DNA of 11,004 nucleotides from an uncultured Micrococcus sp. (GCA_946222435.1 CAMIOJ010000042.1:1-11004), one strand, 5' to 3'; numbered from the stretch's first letter, positions 1 through 7,345 are shown. Numbers and translations: made by a program. The notes: generated from the letters alone by a model not told the origin.

Positions 1-1698
1 CTCAAGCACGAGGACCTGCGCCTGGCCAACGCCTCGGGCGTCGGCAACAAGGTGGTCCTCTTCGGCGCCCGCACCGGCGGCGACGGCATCGGCGGCGCCT
101 CCGTGCTGGCCTCCGAGTCCTTCGACGACGGCGGCAAGCCGGCCAAGCGCCCCTCCGTGCAGGTGGGCGACCCGTTCGCGGAGAAGGTGCTCATCGAGTG
201 CTGCCTCGAGCTGTTCCGGGACTCCCTGGTGGAGGGCATCCAGGACCTCGGCGCCGCCGGCATCTCCTGCGCCACCTCCGAGCTCGCCTCCAACGGCGAG
301 GGCGGCATGCGCGTGGAGCTCACCGACGTCCTCCTGCGCGACCACACCCTGACCCCGGGCGAGATCCTCATGTCCGAGTCGCAGGAGCGCATGATGGCCG
401 TGGTGACCCCTCAGAACGTCGCCGCGTTCGAGGCCGTCATGGCCAAGTGGGACGTGGAGTACTCCTGGCTGGGCGAGGTCACCGACTCCGGTCGCCTGAT
501 CATCACCTGGGACAGCGAGGTCATCGTGGACGTGGACCCGCGCACCGTGGCCCATGACGGCCCGGTGTACGAGCGTCCGTACCACCGCCCCGCGAACCAG
601 GACGCCCTGCAGGCGGACACCTTCCGCTCCTCCGCCGCGGCGGCCGACCTCCCGGCCGACGGCGACGCCCTGCGCGCGGCCGTCCTGGAGCTGATGGCCT
701 CCCCGAACCTGGCGGACACCTCCTGGATCACCCGCCAGTACGACCGCTACGTGCGCGGCAACACCGCCCTGTCCGCCCCGGACGACGCGGGCGTGGTCCG
801 CGTGGACGAGGAGACCGGCATGGGCGTGGCGGTCTCCACGGACTGCAACGACCGCTTCGCCTACCTGGACCCGTACCTGGGCGCGCAGCACTCGCTCGCG
901 GAGTCCTACCGCAACGTCACCACCGCCGGCGCCGTTCCGCTGGCCGTGACGGACTGCCTGAACTTCGGCTCCCCGGAGGACCCGGAGGTCATGTGGCAGT
1001 TCGCGGAGGCCGTGCGCGGCCTAGCGGACGCCTGCCAGGAGCTGGGCATCCCGGTGACCGGCGGCAACGTCTCCCTGTACAACCAGACCGGCGGCGTGGC
1101 CATCCACCCGACCCCCACCGTGGGCGTGCTGGGCCAGTTCGACGACGTCTCCCGCCGCACCCCGTCCGGCTTCGGCCAGGATGCGGACGGCCAGGCGATC
1201 TACCTGCTGGGCGCCACCGCGGACGAGCTGGACGGCTCCGAGTTCGCCCGCCTGCGGAACCACCTGGGCGGCGTGCCGCCGACGCTGGACCTGGCGAAGG
1301 AGAAGCTGCTCGGCGACCTGCTGATCAACGCCTCCCGCGACGGCATGGTCGACGCCGCGCACGACGTCTCCGGCGGCGGCCTGGCGGCCACCCTGTCCGA
1401 GATGGTGCTGCGCTTCGGCGTGGGCGCCCGCGTGGTGCTGGACGAGGTCCTGGAGCGGGACGGCATCGACGCGTTCACCGCCCTGTTCTCCGAGTCCCAG
1501 GGCCGTGCCGTGGTGTCCGTCCCGCGCACCGAGGAGGTCCGCTTCACGGACATGACCACCGCGCGCGGCTACCCCGCCGCCCGCATCGGCGTGGTGGACG
1601 CCCGCTCCGCGGCGCTCGAGGTCCAGGGCCAGTTCACCCTGCCGATCGCCGAGCTCCGCGAGGCCTGGGAAGCCACCCTGCCGAAGCACTTCGGCTGA
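1..1698 (+). CDS. purL: Phosphoribosylformylglycinamidine synthase subunit PurL, 5'-truncated by the window edge
   Basis: PurL makes FGAM from FGAR using ATP and ammonia delivered by PurQ with PurS, the fourth step of cytosolic de novo purine synthesis. The frame is open from base 1 and gives about 565 residues. Small-type actinobacterial PurL is roughly 750-770 residues, so about 200 N-terminal residues, including the start, lie upstream. Visible family signatures, in order, are DPFAEKVLIECC, the ELASNGEGGMRVEL segment, GEILMSESQERMM, STDCNDRFAYLDPYLGAQ, the NFGSPEDPEVMWQF to GGNVSLYNQT region, AHDVSGGGLAATLSEM and LFSESQGRAVVSVP. These are typical of the AIRS-like N- and C-domains. The gene ends with TGA at 1696-1698 and is followed by a hairpin terminator, so it is probably the last gene of its transcript. 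Neither purQ nor purS is visible. The reading frame is intact and identification is secure. Confidence 0.97.
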   Translation, partial: LKHEDLRLANASGVGNKVVLFGARTGGDGIGGASVLASESFDDGGKPAKRPSVQVGDPFAEKVLIECCLELFRDSLVEGIQDLGAAGISCATSELASNGEGGMRVELTDVLLRDHTLTPGEILMSESQERMMAVVTPQNVAAFEAVMAKWDVEYSWLGEVTDSGRLIITWDSEVIVDVDPRTVAHDGPVYERPYHRPANQDALQADTFRSSAAAADLPADGDALRAAVLELMASPNLADTSWITRQYDRYVRGNTALSAPDDAGVVRVDEETGMGVAVSTDCNDRFAYLDPYLGAQHSLAESYRNVTTAGAVPLAVTDCLNFGSPEDPEVMWQFAEAVRGLADACQELGIPVTGGNVSLYNQTGGVAIHPTPTVGVLGQFDDVSRRTPSGFGQDADGQAIYLLGATADELDGSEFARLRNHLGGVPPTLDLAKEKLLGDLLINASRDGMVDAAHDVSGGGLAATLSEMVLRFGVGARVVLDEVLERDGIDAFTALFSESQGRAVVSVPRTEEVRFTDMTTARGYPAARIGVVDARSAALEVQGQFTLPIAELREAWEATLPKHFG

Positions 1699-1750
1699 GC
1701 CGCACCGCCGGCGCCCGTCCCCGTGTGGTGACCGGCTGACGCCGGCTTCC

Positions 1751-1810
1751 CGACGACGGCCGCTCGCCTGGATCCCGCACCTGCGGGATCGAGGTGGGCG
1801 GCCGTCGTCG
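1751..1810 (+). terminator. Long two-part hairpin terminator downstream of purL
   Basis: The outer stem pairs 1751-1769 with 1792-1810: 13 perfect pairs from the base, then a few pairs with two G-U wobbles. After one mismatch, an inner perfect 9-bp stem (GATCCCGCA, 1771-1779, with TGCGGGATC, 1782-1790) closes on a 2-nt centre. The hairpin starts 52 nt after the purL stop and is followed by TCTCCCCT rather than a U-tract, which is common for high-GC actinobacterial terminators. Its arm sequence recurs at 4091-4116. It could also act as a processing or stability element. Confidence 0.75.
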
Positions 1811-1903
1811 TCTCCCCTGGCGGGCCCTGTCCGTGTGTCTCTCCGCGGGGCGCCTCCGGTGGCTCTATCCTGCTCGCAGACGCGGACGACGGGAGGCAAG
1901 GGC

Positions 1904-2563
1904 ATGGACTACGGCCAGGCGCTGGTGGCGTTCACCGGCATCGCGCTGCTGCTGACGATCACCCCGGGGCTGGACATGGCCCTGGTGCTGCGCTCGGCGC
2001 TCACGCAGGGACGGGCCCATGCGGCCGTCACGGGGCTGGGGATCTGCGCGGGCGCCCTGCTGTGGGGCGTGGCGGCGGCGGCGGGCATCGCGGCGCTGCT
2101 CGCGGCGTCGGAGACGGCGTACACGGTACTGAAGGTGGCCGGTGCCGCCTATCTGATCTGGCTGGGCGTCACGATGATCCGCGGCACACTGGGGAAGGCA
2201 GGGCAGGATCCGGACCCGGTGACGGACATGCTGGAGCAGGTCCGTCCGGTTCGTCCCGAGCGGCTCTCCCGCGGCTTCCTGCGCGGGTTCACCACGAATA
2301 TGCTCAATCCGAAGGTCGGTGTCTTCTACCTGGCGATGATCCCGCAGTTCATGGCGTCCGGGGTGCCGGCCTGGCTGATGGGGCTGTCCCTGGCCGGCGT
2401 GCACGTGGCGATGACGCTCGTGTTTTTCGCAGCGCTGATCGGTGCCGCCCACGCGGCGCGCCGGTTCCTCTCCGGCCCCCGCGCCGCGGCGTGGATCGAC
2501 CGGGTGACCGGCAGCGCCCTCCTGTTCTTCGGAGGCGCGCTGCTGCTGGACCGTTCGCACTGA
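1904..2563 (+). CDS. LysE/RhtB-family amino-acid exporter
   Basis: A 219-residue integral membrane protein of the LysE/RhtB superfamily, whose members export amino acids or small metabolites using the proton motive force. The substrate cannot be read from sequence. The N-terminal family signature is clear (FTGIALLLTITPGLDMALVLRSAL, about residues 10-33), as is the mid-protein motif NMLNPKVGVFYLAMIPQF (about 130-147). About six hydrophobic segments lie near residues 5-27, 40-68, 70-92, 138-162, 168-195 and 200-216, with a polar loop between segments 3 and 4. The ATG at 1904 is preceded by GGGAGG (1891-1896) at 7-nt spacing; an in-frame upstream start at 1835 has no such site. TATCCT at 1866-1871 might be a -10 element, but no -35 is evident. 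The gene converges on the acyltransferase gene. No LysG-type regulator is adjacent. Confidence 0.9.
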   Translation: MDYGQALVAFTGIALLLTITPGLDMALVLRSALTQGRAHAAVTGLGICAGALLWGVAAAAGIAALLAASETAYTVLKVAGAAYLIWLGVTMIRGTLGKAGQDPDPVTDMLEQVRPVRPERLSRGFLRGFTTNMLNPKVGVFYLAMIPQFMASGVPAWLMGLSLAGVHVAMTLVFFAALIGAAHAARRFLSGPRAAAWIDRVTGSALLFFGGALLLDRSH

Positions 2564-2589
2564 GTGCTGCGGCCACCCGCGCCGCCCGG

Positions 2590-3966
2590 TCAGCCAGTCC
2601 GGGGCTGCCTGCGCGGACGTCCTCGGGCGCCGGGCGGCACCCAGGCCAGCAGCACCGCGAGCCCGGTGCACACGGTCCCGAGCAGGGCCAGGGGCAGGTC
2701 GAGCCCGAGGCGGGTCACGGCCAGGTTCGGCAGCATCGCGAGCACCAGAGCGGCCACCGCGGCCACCCGCACGCCCAGACCGTCGGCCGGCCGCGGGGAC
2801 ACCCGCTCGAGGCCCGCCGCTCGCCAGGTGAGCGCGAGCGTCAGCAGCACCACGCCCGCCCAGACGGGCAGTCGCGTCCACCACCACAGGGCCGACCCCG
2901 GCTCCGGCCCCGCCCCGACGAACCACAGGGCACCGTTGAGCGCGATGACCACGGCCAGGTGCCACAGGTAGAGGTGCATCGCCTGCCGTCCGACCACCAG
3001 GAGCACCGCCTGCACCGCACGCGCCCGGGCGATCCGGCGCAGCGCCGGACGCAGGAGCTGGAACAGCGCCAGGTGCATGAGCCCGACCGTCAGCAGCGGC
3101 AGGGTCGGCGGGTTGAGGTTGGCCAGCATGTCCGGCCCGTACCAGGGCGCCTGCGCGAGCGCAGCCGTGGCTCCGAACCCGACGACGGCCACCCCGGCCC
3201 ACAGCGCGGTGCCGGCTCGTCGTGGGGTGAGCAGCCCGCGGGCCAGCGCCATGCCCCACAGCTGCAGCAGCGGCCACACCGTGAGCATGTTGAGCAGCCC
3301 GGGCAGGTCCGTGCCGCCGGCGGCCACCGCGGCGTGCCGCAGCCCGTCCACGGCCACGACGGCCGCGAGGAGCGCCGCCGTCGTCAGGAGCAGTCCCCGG
3401 CGCCCGTGCCGGGCCAGGAGCCGATGCTGGGCCGGGGCGAAGCCCTGGCAGATGAGGAACGCCGCCATGAACCACAGGGGATCCCCGGCACCGTCCAGGG
3501 CGGGGGCGGCCATCTCGTCGGGGACCCCGGCCAGCACCAGGACGCCTCCGAGCACCGCCATCACCGCGAAGAACGGCAGGGCCGGCAGCCCGAGGCGCAG
3601 CACGCGGGAGCGCAGGTGCTCATGGTCCGGCGTGCCGCGCTCCGCCGCCCTGCTCAGGGAGAAGTGGGCCCCGTAGCCGCCGAGCACGAAGAACAGCGGC
3701 ATCACCTGCGCGAACCAGGTGCCCACGGCGAACCAGCTCAGCTCCGTCAGCGGGCTGGTCACGGCCACCGCGCCGTCCGCGCCGCCGATGCCCACCATGC
3801 CCACGTGCACCGCCACGACCGCGAGCAGGCAGCCGATCCGCGCCAGGTCCACGGAGAGGTCCCGCTCCGGCACCGGACCCCGCTCCCTCGCCGGGCCAGG
3901 CTCCCGCACCGGGCCCCTCCCGAGGTGCTGCGGCCCCGCCACCGCGGCCTCACCGGTCGTCTCCAT
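2590..3966 (-). CDS. Acyltransferase-3 family integral membrane protein
   Basis: A 458-residue membrane protein resembling the acyltransferase 3 family (PF01757; O-acetylation and O-acylation of surface glycans, lipids or antibiotics). A Pro/Arg-rich cytoplasmic tail of about 34 residues precedes the family motif: R35, D40, R43 and the conserved H54 in RDLSVDLARIGCLLAVVAVH. The second hallmark, a Phe-Phe-x-Leu-Gly-Gly-Tyr segment (PLFFVLGGYG), lies near residues 90-99. About ten hydrophobic helices follow, and there is no C-terminal SGNH esterase domain. The ATG at 3966 has an excellent RBS: CCTCCTCC on the plus strand at 3973-3980 reads GGAGGAGG, 6 nt from the start. The stop is 26 bp from the convergent LysE-family stop and no clear terminator lies between. 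No glycan-synthesis gene is nearby, so the acceptor is unknown. Confidence 0.85.
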   Translation of the reverse strand: METTGEAAVAGPQHLGRGPVREPGPARERGPVPERDLSVDLARIGCLLAVVAVHVGMVGIGGADGAVAVTSPLTELSWFAVGTWFAQVMPLFFVLGGYGAHFSLSRAAERGTPDHEHLRSRVLRLGLPALPFFAVMAVLGGVLVLAGVPDEMAAPALDGAGDPLWFMAAFLICQGFAPAQHRLLARHGRRGLLLTTAALLAAVVAVDGLRHAAVAAGGTDLPGLLNMLTVWPLLQLWGMALARGLLTPRRAGTALWAGVAVVGFGATAALAQAPWYGPDMLANLNPPTLPLLTVGLMHLALFQLLRPALRRIARARAVQAVLLVVGRQAMHLYLWHLAVVIALNGALWFVGAGPEPGSALWWWTRLPVWAGVVLLTLALTWRAAGLERVSPRPADGLGVRVAAVAALVLAMLPNLAVTRLGLDLPLALLGTVCTGLAVLLAWVPPGARGRPRRQPRTG

Positions 3967-4024
3967 GCGCGTCCTCCTCCGATCGCGGGGCGTGAGGCGC
4001 TCCCGTCGCGCCGCCCCGTCACCG

Positions 4025-4042
4025 ATTGTGCCGGACCGGCAC
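4025..4042 (-). promoter_or_regulatory. Candidate operator palindrome overlapping a -10-like element of the acyltransferase gene
   Basis: GTGCCGG-A-CCGGCAC (4028-4042) is a palindrome with perfect 7-bp arms around one central base. It overlaps CACAAT read on the minus strand (4025-4030), a weak -10-like hexamer about 60 nt upstream of the acyltransferase start. No good -35 is seen. Palindromes are common in GC-rich DNA, so this is tentative. Confidence 0.3.
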
Positions 4043-4090
4043 GGCAGCCTCGGCCACGGCGACCACGGCCCTGCGGTGAGGCCACCGCCG

Positions 4091-4116
4091 GAGGTGGGCG
4101 GCCGTCGTCGGGAAGC
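4091..4116. repeat. Solitary copy of the purL terminator arm
   Basis: GAGGTGGGCGGCCGTCGTCG (4091-4110) is identical to 1791-1810, the 3' arm of the purL hairpin. The reverse complement of 4098-4116 is identical over 19 bases to 1745-1763, the 5' arm with its flank. This copy therefore matches both arms of the hairpin but has no partner arm nearby. Two exact matches of this length are not expected by chance in 11 kb. It looks like a half-copy or decayed copy of a dispersed terminator-type repeat. Confidence 0.6.
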
Positions 4117-4185
4117 ACTGCTGAGCAGTTCCTGTGACTGCCCTGACCCTCCGCGGCAGGGCCGGGCCCCGCGTCACGATGACCC

Positions 4186-4406
4186 ATGACGCAGACCAAG
4201 GGACCGGAAGGCTCGGGGATCGTCGGGTCAGCGAAGCAGGCGGTGCACGACGGTGGAGACACCGCCAAAGACTCGGCCGCGATGCGCACCAGGGCGCCAA
4301 GGACGCCGCCCACTCGGACACCTTTCGCAAGCTCGCCCGCGTCCGGCATGTGGCCAACGGCATCCACCAGTTCCTGCGCTCCCGGTACGACCGGATGGAG
4401 GCCTGA
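4186..4406 (+). pseudogene. Frameshifted, truncated DUF1206-like small gene remnant
   Basis: Two adjacent frames together read like one protein start. From ATG 4186 the first frame gives MTQTKGPEGSGIVGSAKQAVHDGGDTAKDSAA. It then degenerates into Arg/Pro/Thr-rich noise. From about 4272-4285 the next frame continues plausibly with DAHQGAKDAAHSDTF, then RKLARVRHVANGIHQFL, and stops at 4404-4406. The Lys/Ala/Asp-rich start followed by 'AKDAA-SDTF-KLARV-xVANGI' resembles, from memory, the N-terminus of actinobacterial DUF1206 membrane proteins, which continue with several transmembrane helices. Here the protein ends after about 73 codons, before any helix is completed. One indel near 4272-4285 plus loss of the 3' part would explain this. 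The RBS is weak. Alternatively it is two chance ORFs or a genuine small protein in the frame ending at 4406. Confidence 0.45.
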
Positions 4407-4431
4407 GCGGCCCCGCAGGCTCAGCCTTCCG

Positions 4432-4451
4432 GGGCGGAGCGCTCTCCGCCC
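4432..4451 (+). terminator. GC-rich hairpin after the DUF1206-like remnant
   Basis: GGGCGGAG (4432-4439) pairs perfectly with CTCCGCCC (4444-4451) around the 4-nt loop CGCT. It starts 25 nt after the stop at 4406 and has no U-tract. It probably terminates any transcript from the remnant and insulates the ATPase promoter. Confidence 0.5.
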
Positions 4452-4464
4452 TGGGGCCCCCGAC

Positions 4465-4497
4465 CTCAGCCCTGCGCACCGCACGATCTCAGCCCTG
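4465..4497 (-). repeat. Paired CAGGGCTGA motif, upstream copy
   Basis: CTCAGCCCTG occurs at 4465-4474 and again at 4488-4497 (23-bp period). On the minus strand this reads CAGGGCTGAG, a 13-nt spacer ATCGTGCGGTGCG, then CAGGGCTGAG. It resembles, in opposite orientation, the pair at 7202-7232 and the pair at 10432-10464. It lies just upstream of the candidate ATPase promoter. Function is unknown; a dispersed intergenic repeat or a protein-binding site are both possible. Confidence 0.5.
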
Positions 4498-4507
4498 AGT
4501 CGGACAC

Positions 4508-4549
4508 GGCGGGCCGGTCACGCGGCATAGAGTGGGTGATCGGCCCGCC
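4508..4549 (+). promoter_or_regulatory. Candidate ATPase promoter: -10 element inside a 13-bp inverted repeat
   Basis: GGCGGGCCGGTCA (4508-4520) and TGATCGGCCCGCC (4537-4549) are inverted repeats matching at 12 of 13 positions. The 16-nt spacer contains TAGAGT (4528-4533), which fits the actinobacterial TANNNT -10 pattern about 77 nt upstream of the ATPase start. No -35 is recognisable. An activator or repressor could bind the repeat, or the arms could form a hairpin at the transcript's 5' end. The -10 assignment is inferred. Confidence 0.4.
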
Positions 4550-4593
4550 GCGTCCGTCGTGGGCCGGGCGGGGCGTCCGCCGGGTTCACACGC

Positions 4594-4603
4594 AGGAGGG
4601 AGG
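4594..4603 (+). promoter_or_regulatory. Strong RBS that fixes the ATPase GTG start
   Basis: AGGAGGGAGG lies 6 nt before GTG at 4610. The longer in-frame candidate, GTG at 4532, overlaps the -10-like hexamer TAGAGT and has no Shine-Dalgarno sequence. The start at 4610 is therefore preferred. Confidence 0.85.
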
Positions 4604-4609
4604 CCCACC

Positions 4610-7210
4610 GTGGCAGCAGAGCAGGCCCCGGCCTCCGTGCAGGGTTCCGCCTCCGTGCAGGGCCTGACCCCCGAGCAGGTCGCCGAGCGCGTCGCCGCCG
4701 GACAGACCAACGCCCAGCCGGACGACACGTCCCGCTCGCTGCTGACGATCCTGCGCGTCCACGTCCTGACGCTGTTCAACCTCACGATCGGGCTGGCCGC
4801 CGCGGTGATCATCGTCCTGGGCCGCTGGCTGGACCTGCTGTTCTGCCTGGCCGCCGTAGCCAACGTGGTGATCGGCGTGCTCCAGGAGTACTCCGCGAAG
4901 CGGAAGCTGGAGCGGATCGCGCTGCTGCACCAGGACGGTGTCACGGTGGTCCGGGACGGGGCCCGGCAGACCGTGGCCCTGGCGGACGTGGTGCTGGACG
5001 ACGTGGTGGCGCTGCGCCGCGGGGACCAGGTCCCGGTGGACGCGGAGGTGCTGACGGCGGACGGCCTGGACCTGGACGAGTCCCTGCTCACCGGCGAGTC
5101 CGACCCGGTGCCGAAGCGTCCCGGGGACACCGTGCTCTCGGGCTCCGCGGTGGTCGCAGGCACCGGTCTGGTGCGCGCCACCGCCGTGGGCGCGGACTCG
5201 CATGCCTCGAAGCTCGCCGCCCAGGCGCGCCGGTTCACGAAGATCTCCTCCGAGCTGCGCGGCGCCCTGGAGAAGGTGGCCTCCTGGATCACCCTCGCCC
5301 TGATCCCGATCGTCGCGGTGATCGTCCACGGTCAGGTGCAGGCGTTCGGCGGCTGGGCCCACGCGCTGGAGAACCCCCGCGAGGTGGCCCTGGAGCCGGC
5401 CCTGGTGGCGTCCGTGGCCGCGGTGACGAGCATGATCCCGCAGGGCCTGGCGCTGATGACCACCATCTCCTTCGCCGTGGCCGCCCTGAAGCTGGCCCGC
5501 GAGCAGGTGCTCATCCAGGAGCAGCCGGCCGTGGAGATCCTCGCCCGCGTGGACGTGGTCTGCGTGGACAAGACCGGCACGCTCACCGAGGGTGGCATCG
5601 TGTTCCACGGCGCCCACTCCCTGGGCCCGGATCCTGCGGATCCGTCCTTCCTTCCCGACGACGGCTCCGTCGTCTCCGCCACGTCCCCTGCCTCCGCCTC
5701 GGCGCCCGCCGCCGGTGGGGCGCCGGCCGCGTTCGACCTCGCGGCCCTGTCCCCGGCCGCCCGGGCCGTCCTGGCGGTGGCCGGCGCCGACCCGGACGCC
5801 AACCCGACGGCCGCCGCCCTGCGGCAGCCGTTCCCCACGGTGCCGCAGGCGCGCCCGGTGGAGACGGTGGCGTTCTCGAGCTCACGGCGCTGGTCCGCCC
5901 TGGCCTTCGGCCCGGAGGCCGACGCCGCGGTGCCCGGACTGTCCGGCTCCTGGCTGATGGGCGCGCCGGAGGCGCTGATCGACGTGGAGGCCGTGGGGGT
6001 CCGGGCGGCCGAGCGGCTCTCCGCCCGGTGCGCGGAGCTGGCGGACGCCGGGCTGCGCACGATCCTGCTGTGCCGCACGGACCGGCCCCTGACCGGGGAC
6101 CGGCTGCCGGCGGGGATGCGGCCCGTGGCGGTGCTGACCTTCGCCGAGGACGTCCGGGCGGACGCCGCCGAGACCCTCGGCTACTTCCGCGAGCAGGGCG
6201 TGCAGATCAAGGTGATCTCCGGGGACAACCCGCGCACCGTGGCCGCCGTGGCCCGCGAGGTGGGCATGGAGCTGACCGGCCACGCGGTGGACGCTCGGGA
6301 GCTGCCGGAGGAGCCGGCCGAGCTGGCGGACGTCATGGAGCAGCATGAGGTGTTCGGTCGGGTGGGGCCGGAGCAGAAGCAGGCCATGGTGAAGGCCCTG
6401 CAGTCGCGCGGCCATGTGGTGGCGATGACCGGGGACGGCGTCAACGACGCCCTCGCCCTGAAGTCCGCGGACCTGGGCATCGCGATGGGCAATGCCGCAC
6501 CGGCCACGAAGGCCGTGTCCCGCCTGGTGCTGCTGGACGGGAGGTTCGCCCGGCTGCCCTCCGTGCTGAAGGAGGGCCGCCAGGTCATCGCGAACATGGA
6601 GCGGCTGGCCCACATCTACCTGACGAAGACCACGTACGCCGCCCTGTTCGGCGTGGTGTTCTCCCTGCTGTTCTGGCAGTTCCCGCTGCTGCCGCGCCAG
6701 GCCTCCACCGTGGACTTCCTCATGATCGGCCTGCCCACGTTCTTCCTGGCCCTGCTGTCCAATCCGCGGCGCTACGTGCCGGGCTTCCTGCGGCGGGCCC
6801 TGCTGTTCGCGGTCCCCTCCGGCACGGTGATCCTGCTGGGCATGGTGGCCCTGGGCGTCTACGTGCGCGAGTTCGCCCCCGGCCCCGTGCCCGAGGCACA
6901 GCAGCAGGCGGCGGCCATGGTGACCCTGACGCTGATGGGTCTGTGGGTGCTGACCGTGATGACCCGCCCGTTCACGAAGCGGACCGCCGTGCTGGTGCTG
7001 GCCATGTACGCCCTGCTGGCGCTCGTGCTCTCTGTGCCGGTGTCCCGCTGGTACCACCTGTTGGAGGTCCCCTCCTCGGACCTGCTCGTGGCCGCCGTGA
7101 CGATCGCGCTGGCCGGCTGCGCCCTGATCGAGCTGATCCACCGCGTCCACCACGCCAAAGTGGTGAGGCCCACTCTGCATGCCGCCTCACCTGGGACGTT
7201 CCCGGGCTGA
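4610..7210 (+). CDS. CtpE-like P-type cation-transporting ATPase
   Basis: An 866-residue P-type ATPase that should couple ATP hydrolysis to cation movement across the plasma membrane. Signatures, numbered from GTG 4610, are TGES actuator loop 161-164, phosphorylation motif DKTGTLTE with Asp320, MGAPE in the nucleotide-binding domain, and hinge TGDGVND 607-613. Hydrophobic helices fit the 2+2+6 layout of P2-type pumps. 'MIGLPTFFLALLSNPRRYVPGFLRR' after helix M6 and the overall pattern resemble mycobacterial CtpE, a Ca2+ uptake ATPase. Helix M4 reads IPQGL (P277, Q278) where SERCA and CtpE have PEGL. A Ser/Ala/Pro-rich low-complexity segment follows the phosphorylation site. Near the N-terminus an 18-bp tandem duplication (4631-4662) encodes ASVQGS-ASVQGL. 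The gene appears intact and monocistronic. Ion specificity (Ca2+ most likely by family) is inferred. Confidence 0.92.
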   Translation: MAAEQAPASVQGSASVQGLTPEQVAERVAAGQTNAQPDDTSRSLLTILRVHVLTLFNLTIGLAAAVIIVLGRWLDLLFCLAAVANVVIGVLQEYSAKRKLERIALLHQDGVTVVRDGARQTVALADVVLDDVVALRRGDQVPVDAEVLTADGLDLDESLLTGESDPVPKRPGDTVLSGSAVVAGTGLVRATAVGADSHASKLAAQARRFTKISSELRGALEKVASWITLALIPIVAVIVHGQVQAFGGWAHALENPREVALEPALVASVAAVTSMIPQGLALMTTISFAVAALKLAREQVLIQEQPAVEILARVDVVCVDKTGTLTEGGIVFHGAHSLGPDPADPSFLPDDGSVVSATSPASASAPAAGGAPAAFDLAALSPAARAVLAVAGADPDANPTAAALRQPFPTVPQARPVETVAFSSSRRWSALAFGPEADAAVPGLSGSWLMGAPEALIDVEAVGVRAAERLSARCAELADAGLRTILLCRTDRPLTGDRLPAGMRPVAVLTFAEDVRADAAETLGYFREQGVQIKVISGDNPRTVAAVAREVGMELTGHAVDARELPEEPAELADVMEQHEVFGRVGPEQKQAMVKALQSRGHVVAMTGDGVNDALALKSADLGIAMGNAAPATKAVSRLVLLDGRFARLPSVLKEGRQVIANMERLAHIYLTKTTYAALFGVVFSLLFWQFPLLPRQASTVDFLMIGLPTFFLALLSNPRRYVPGFLRRALLFAVPSGTVILLGMVALGVYVREFAPGPVPEAQQQAAAMVTLTLMGLWVLTVMTRPFTKRTAVLVLAMYALLALVLSVPVSRWYHLLEVPSSDLLVAAVTIALAGCALIELIHRVHHAKVVRPTLHAASPGTFPG

Positions 7211-7232
7211 ATGTGCACGCCCAGGGCTGAAT
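7202..7232 (+). repeat. Paired GGGCTGAAT motif, downstream copy
   Basis: GGGCTGAAT occurs at 7204-7212 and 7224-7232 (20-bp period), with spacer GTGCACGCCCA. The first unit contains the ATPase stop codon (TGA 7208-7210). The arrangement is similar to, and inverted relative to, the pair at 4465-4497, so the two bracket the ATPase gene. The two repeats within this copy are exact; its kinship with the other copies is a by-eye judgement. Confidence 0.45.
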
Positions 7233-7245
7233 CCGCGCCAGGACA

Positions 7246-7280
7246 TTGACCTGGGAATCGAGATGGCGCAAGAGTAGGGC
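7246..7280 (+). promoter_or_regulatory. Possible promoter of the YtxH-like gene
   Basis: TTGACC (7246-7251) is a good -35 hexamer, rare in this GC-rich sequence. Possible -10 elements are AAGAGT (7270-7275, 18-bp spacing) or TAGGGC (7275-7280, spacing too long at 23). Either would leave a leader of about 75 nt. The stretch 7211-7359 contains no gene. Confidence 0.35.
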
Positions 7281-7345
7281 ACAAACGGCACGTGGGTGCC
7301 TGAGCGGAGCCACTCCGGTCCGCCGTCCACGGCCACAGCCTCAAC

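Noticed and set aside
1865..3475. A 536-codon minus-strand open frame spanning the LysE gene and part of the acyltransferase gene
   Set aside because: It is Arg/Gly/Ala/Pro-rich shadow sequence antisense to one well-supported gene and out of frame with another, without any family motif or RBS.
2062..4137. A 691-codon plus-strand open frame antisense to the acyltransferase
   Set aside because: It has biased composition (Arg, Gly, Gln, His, Pro), no recognisable domain, and overlaps two real genes; a typical result of GC-rich codon bias.
4532..4609. N-terminal extension of the P-type ATPase from GTG 4532
   Set aside because: It overlaps the candidate -10 and lacks a Shine-Dalgarno sequence, whereas GTG 4610 has a 10-nt purine-rich RBS at ideal spacing.
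7163..7190. GTGAGGC/GCCTCAC hairpin near the 3' end of the ATPase gene
   Set aside because: It lies inside the coding sequence with a 14-nt loop and a 7-bp stem; it may be chance and is not placed to terminate the gene.
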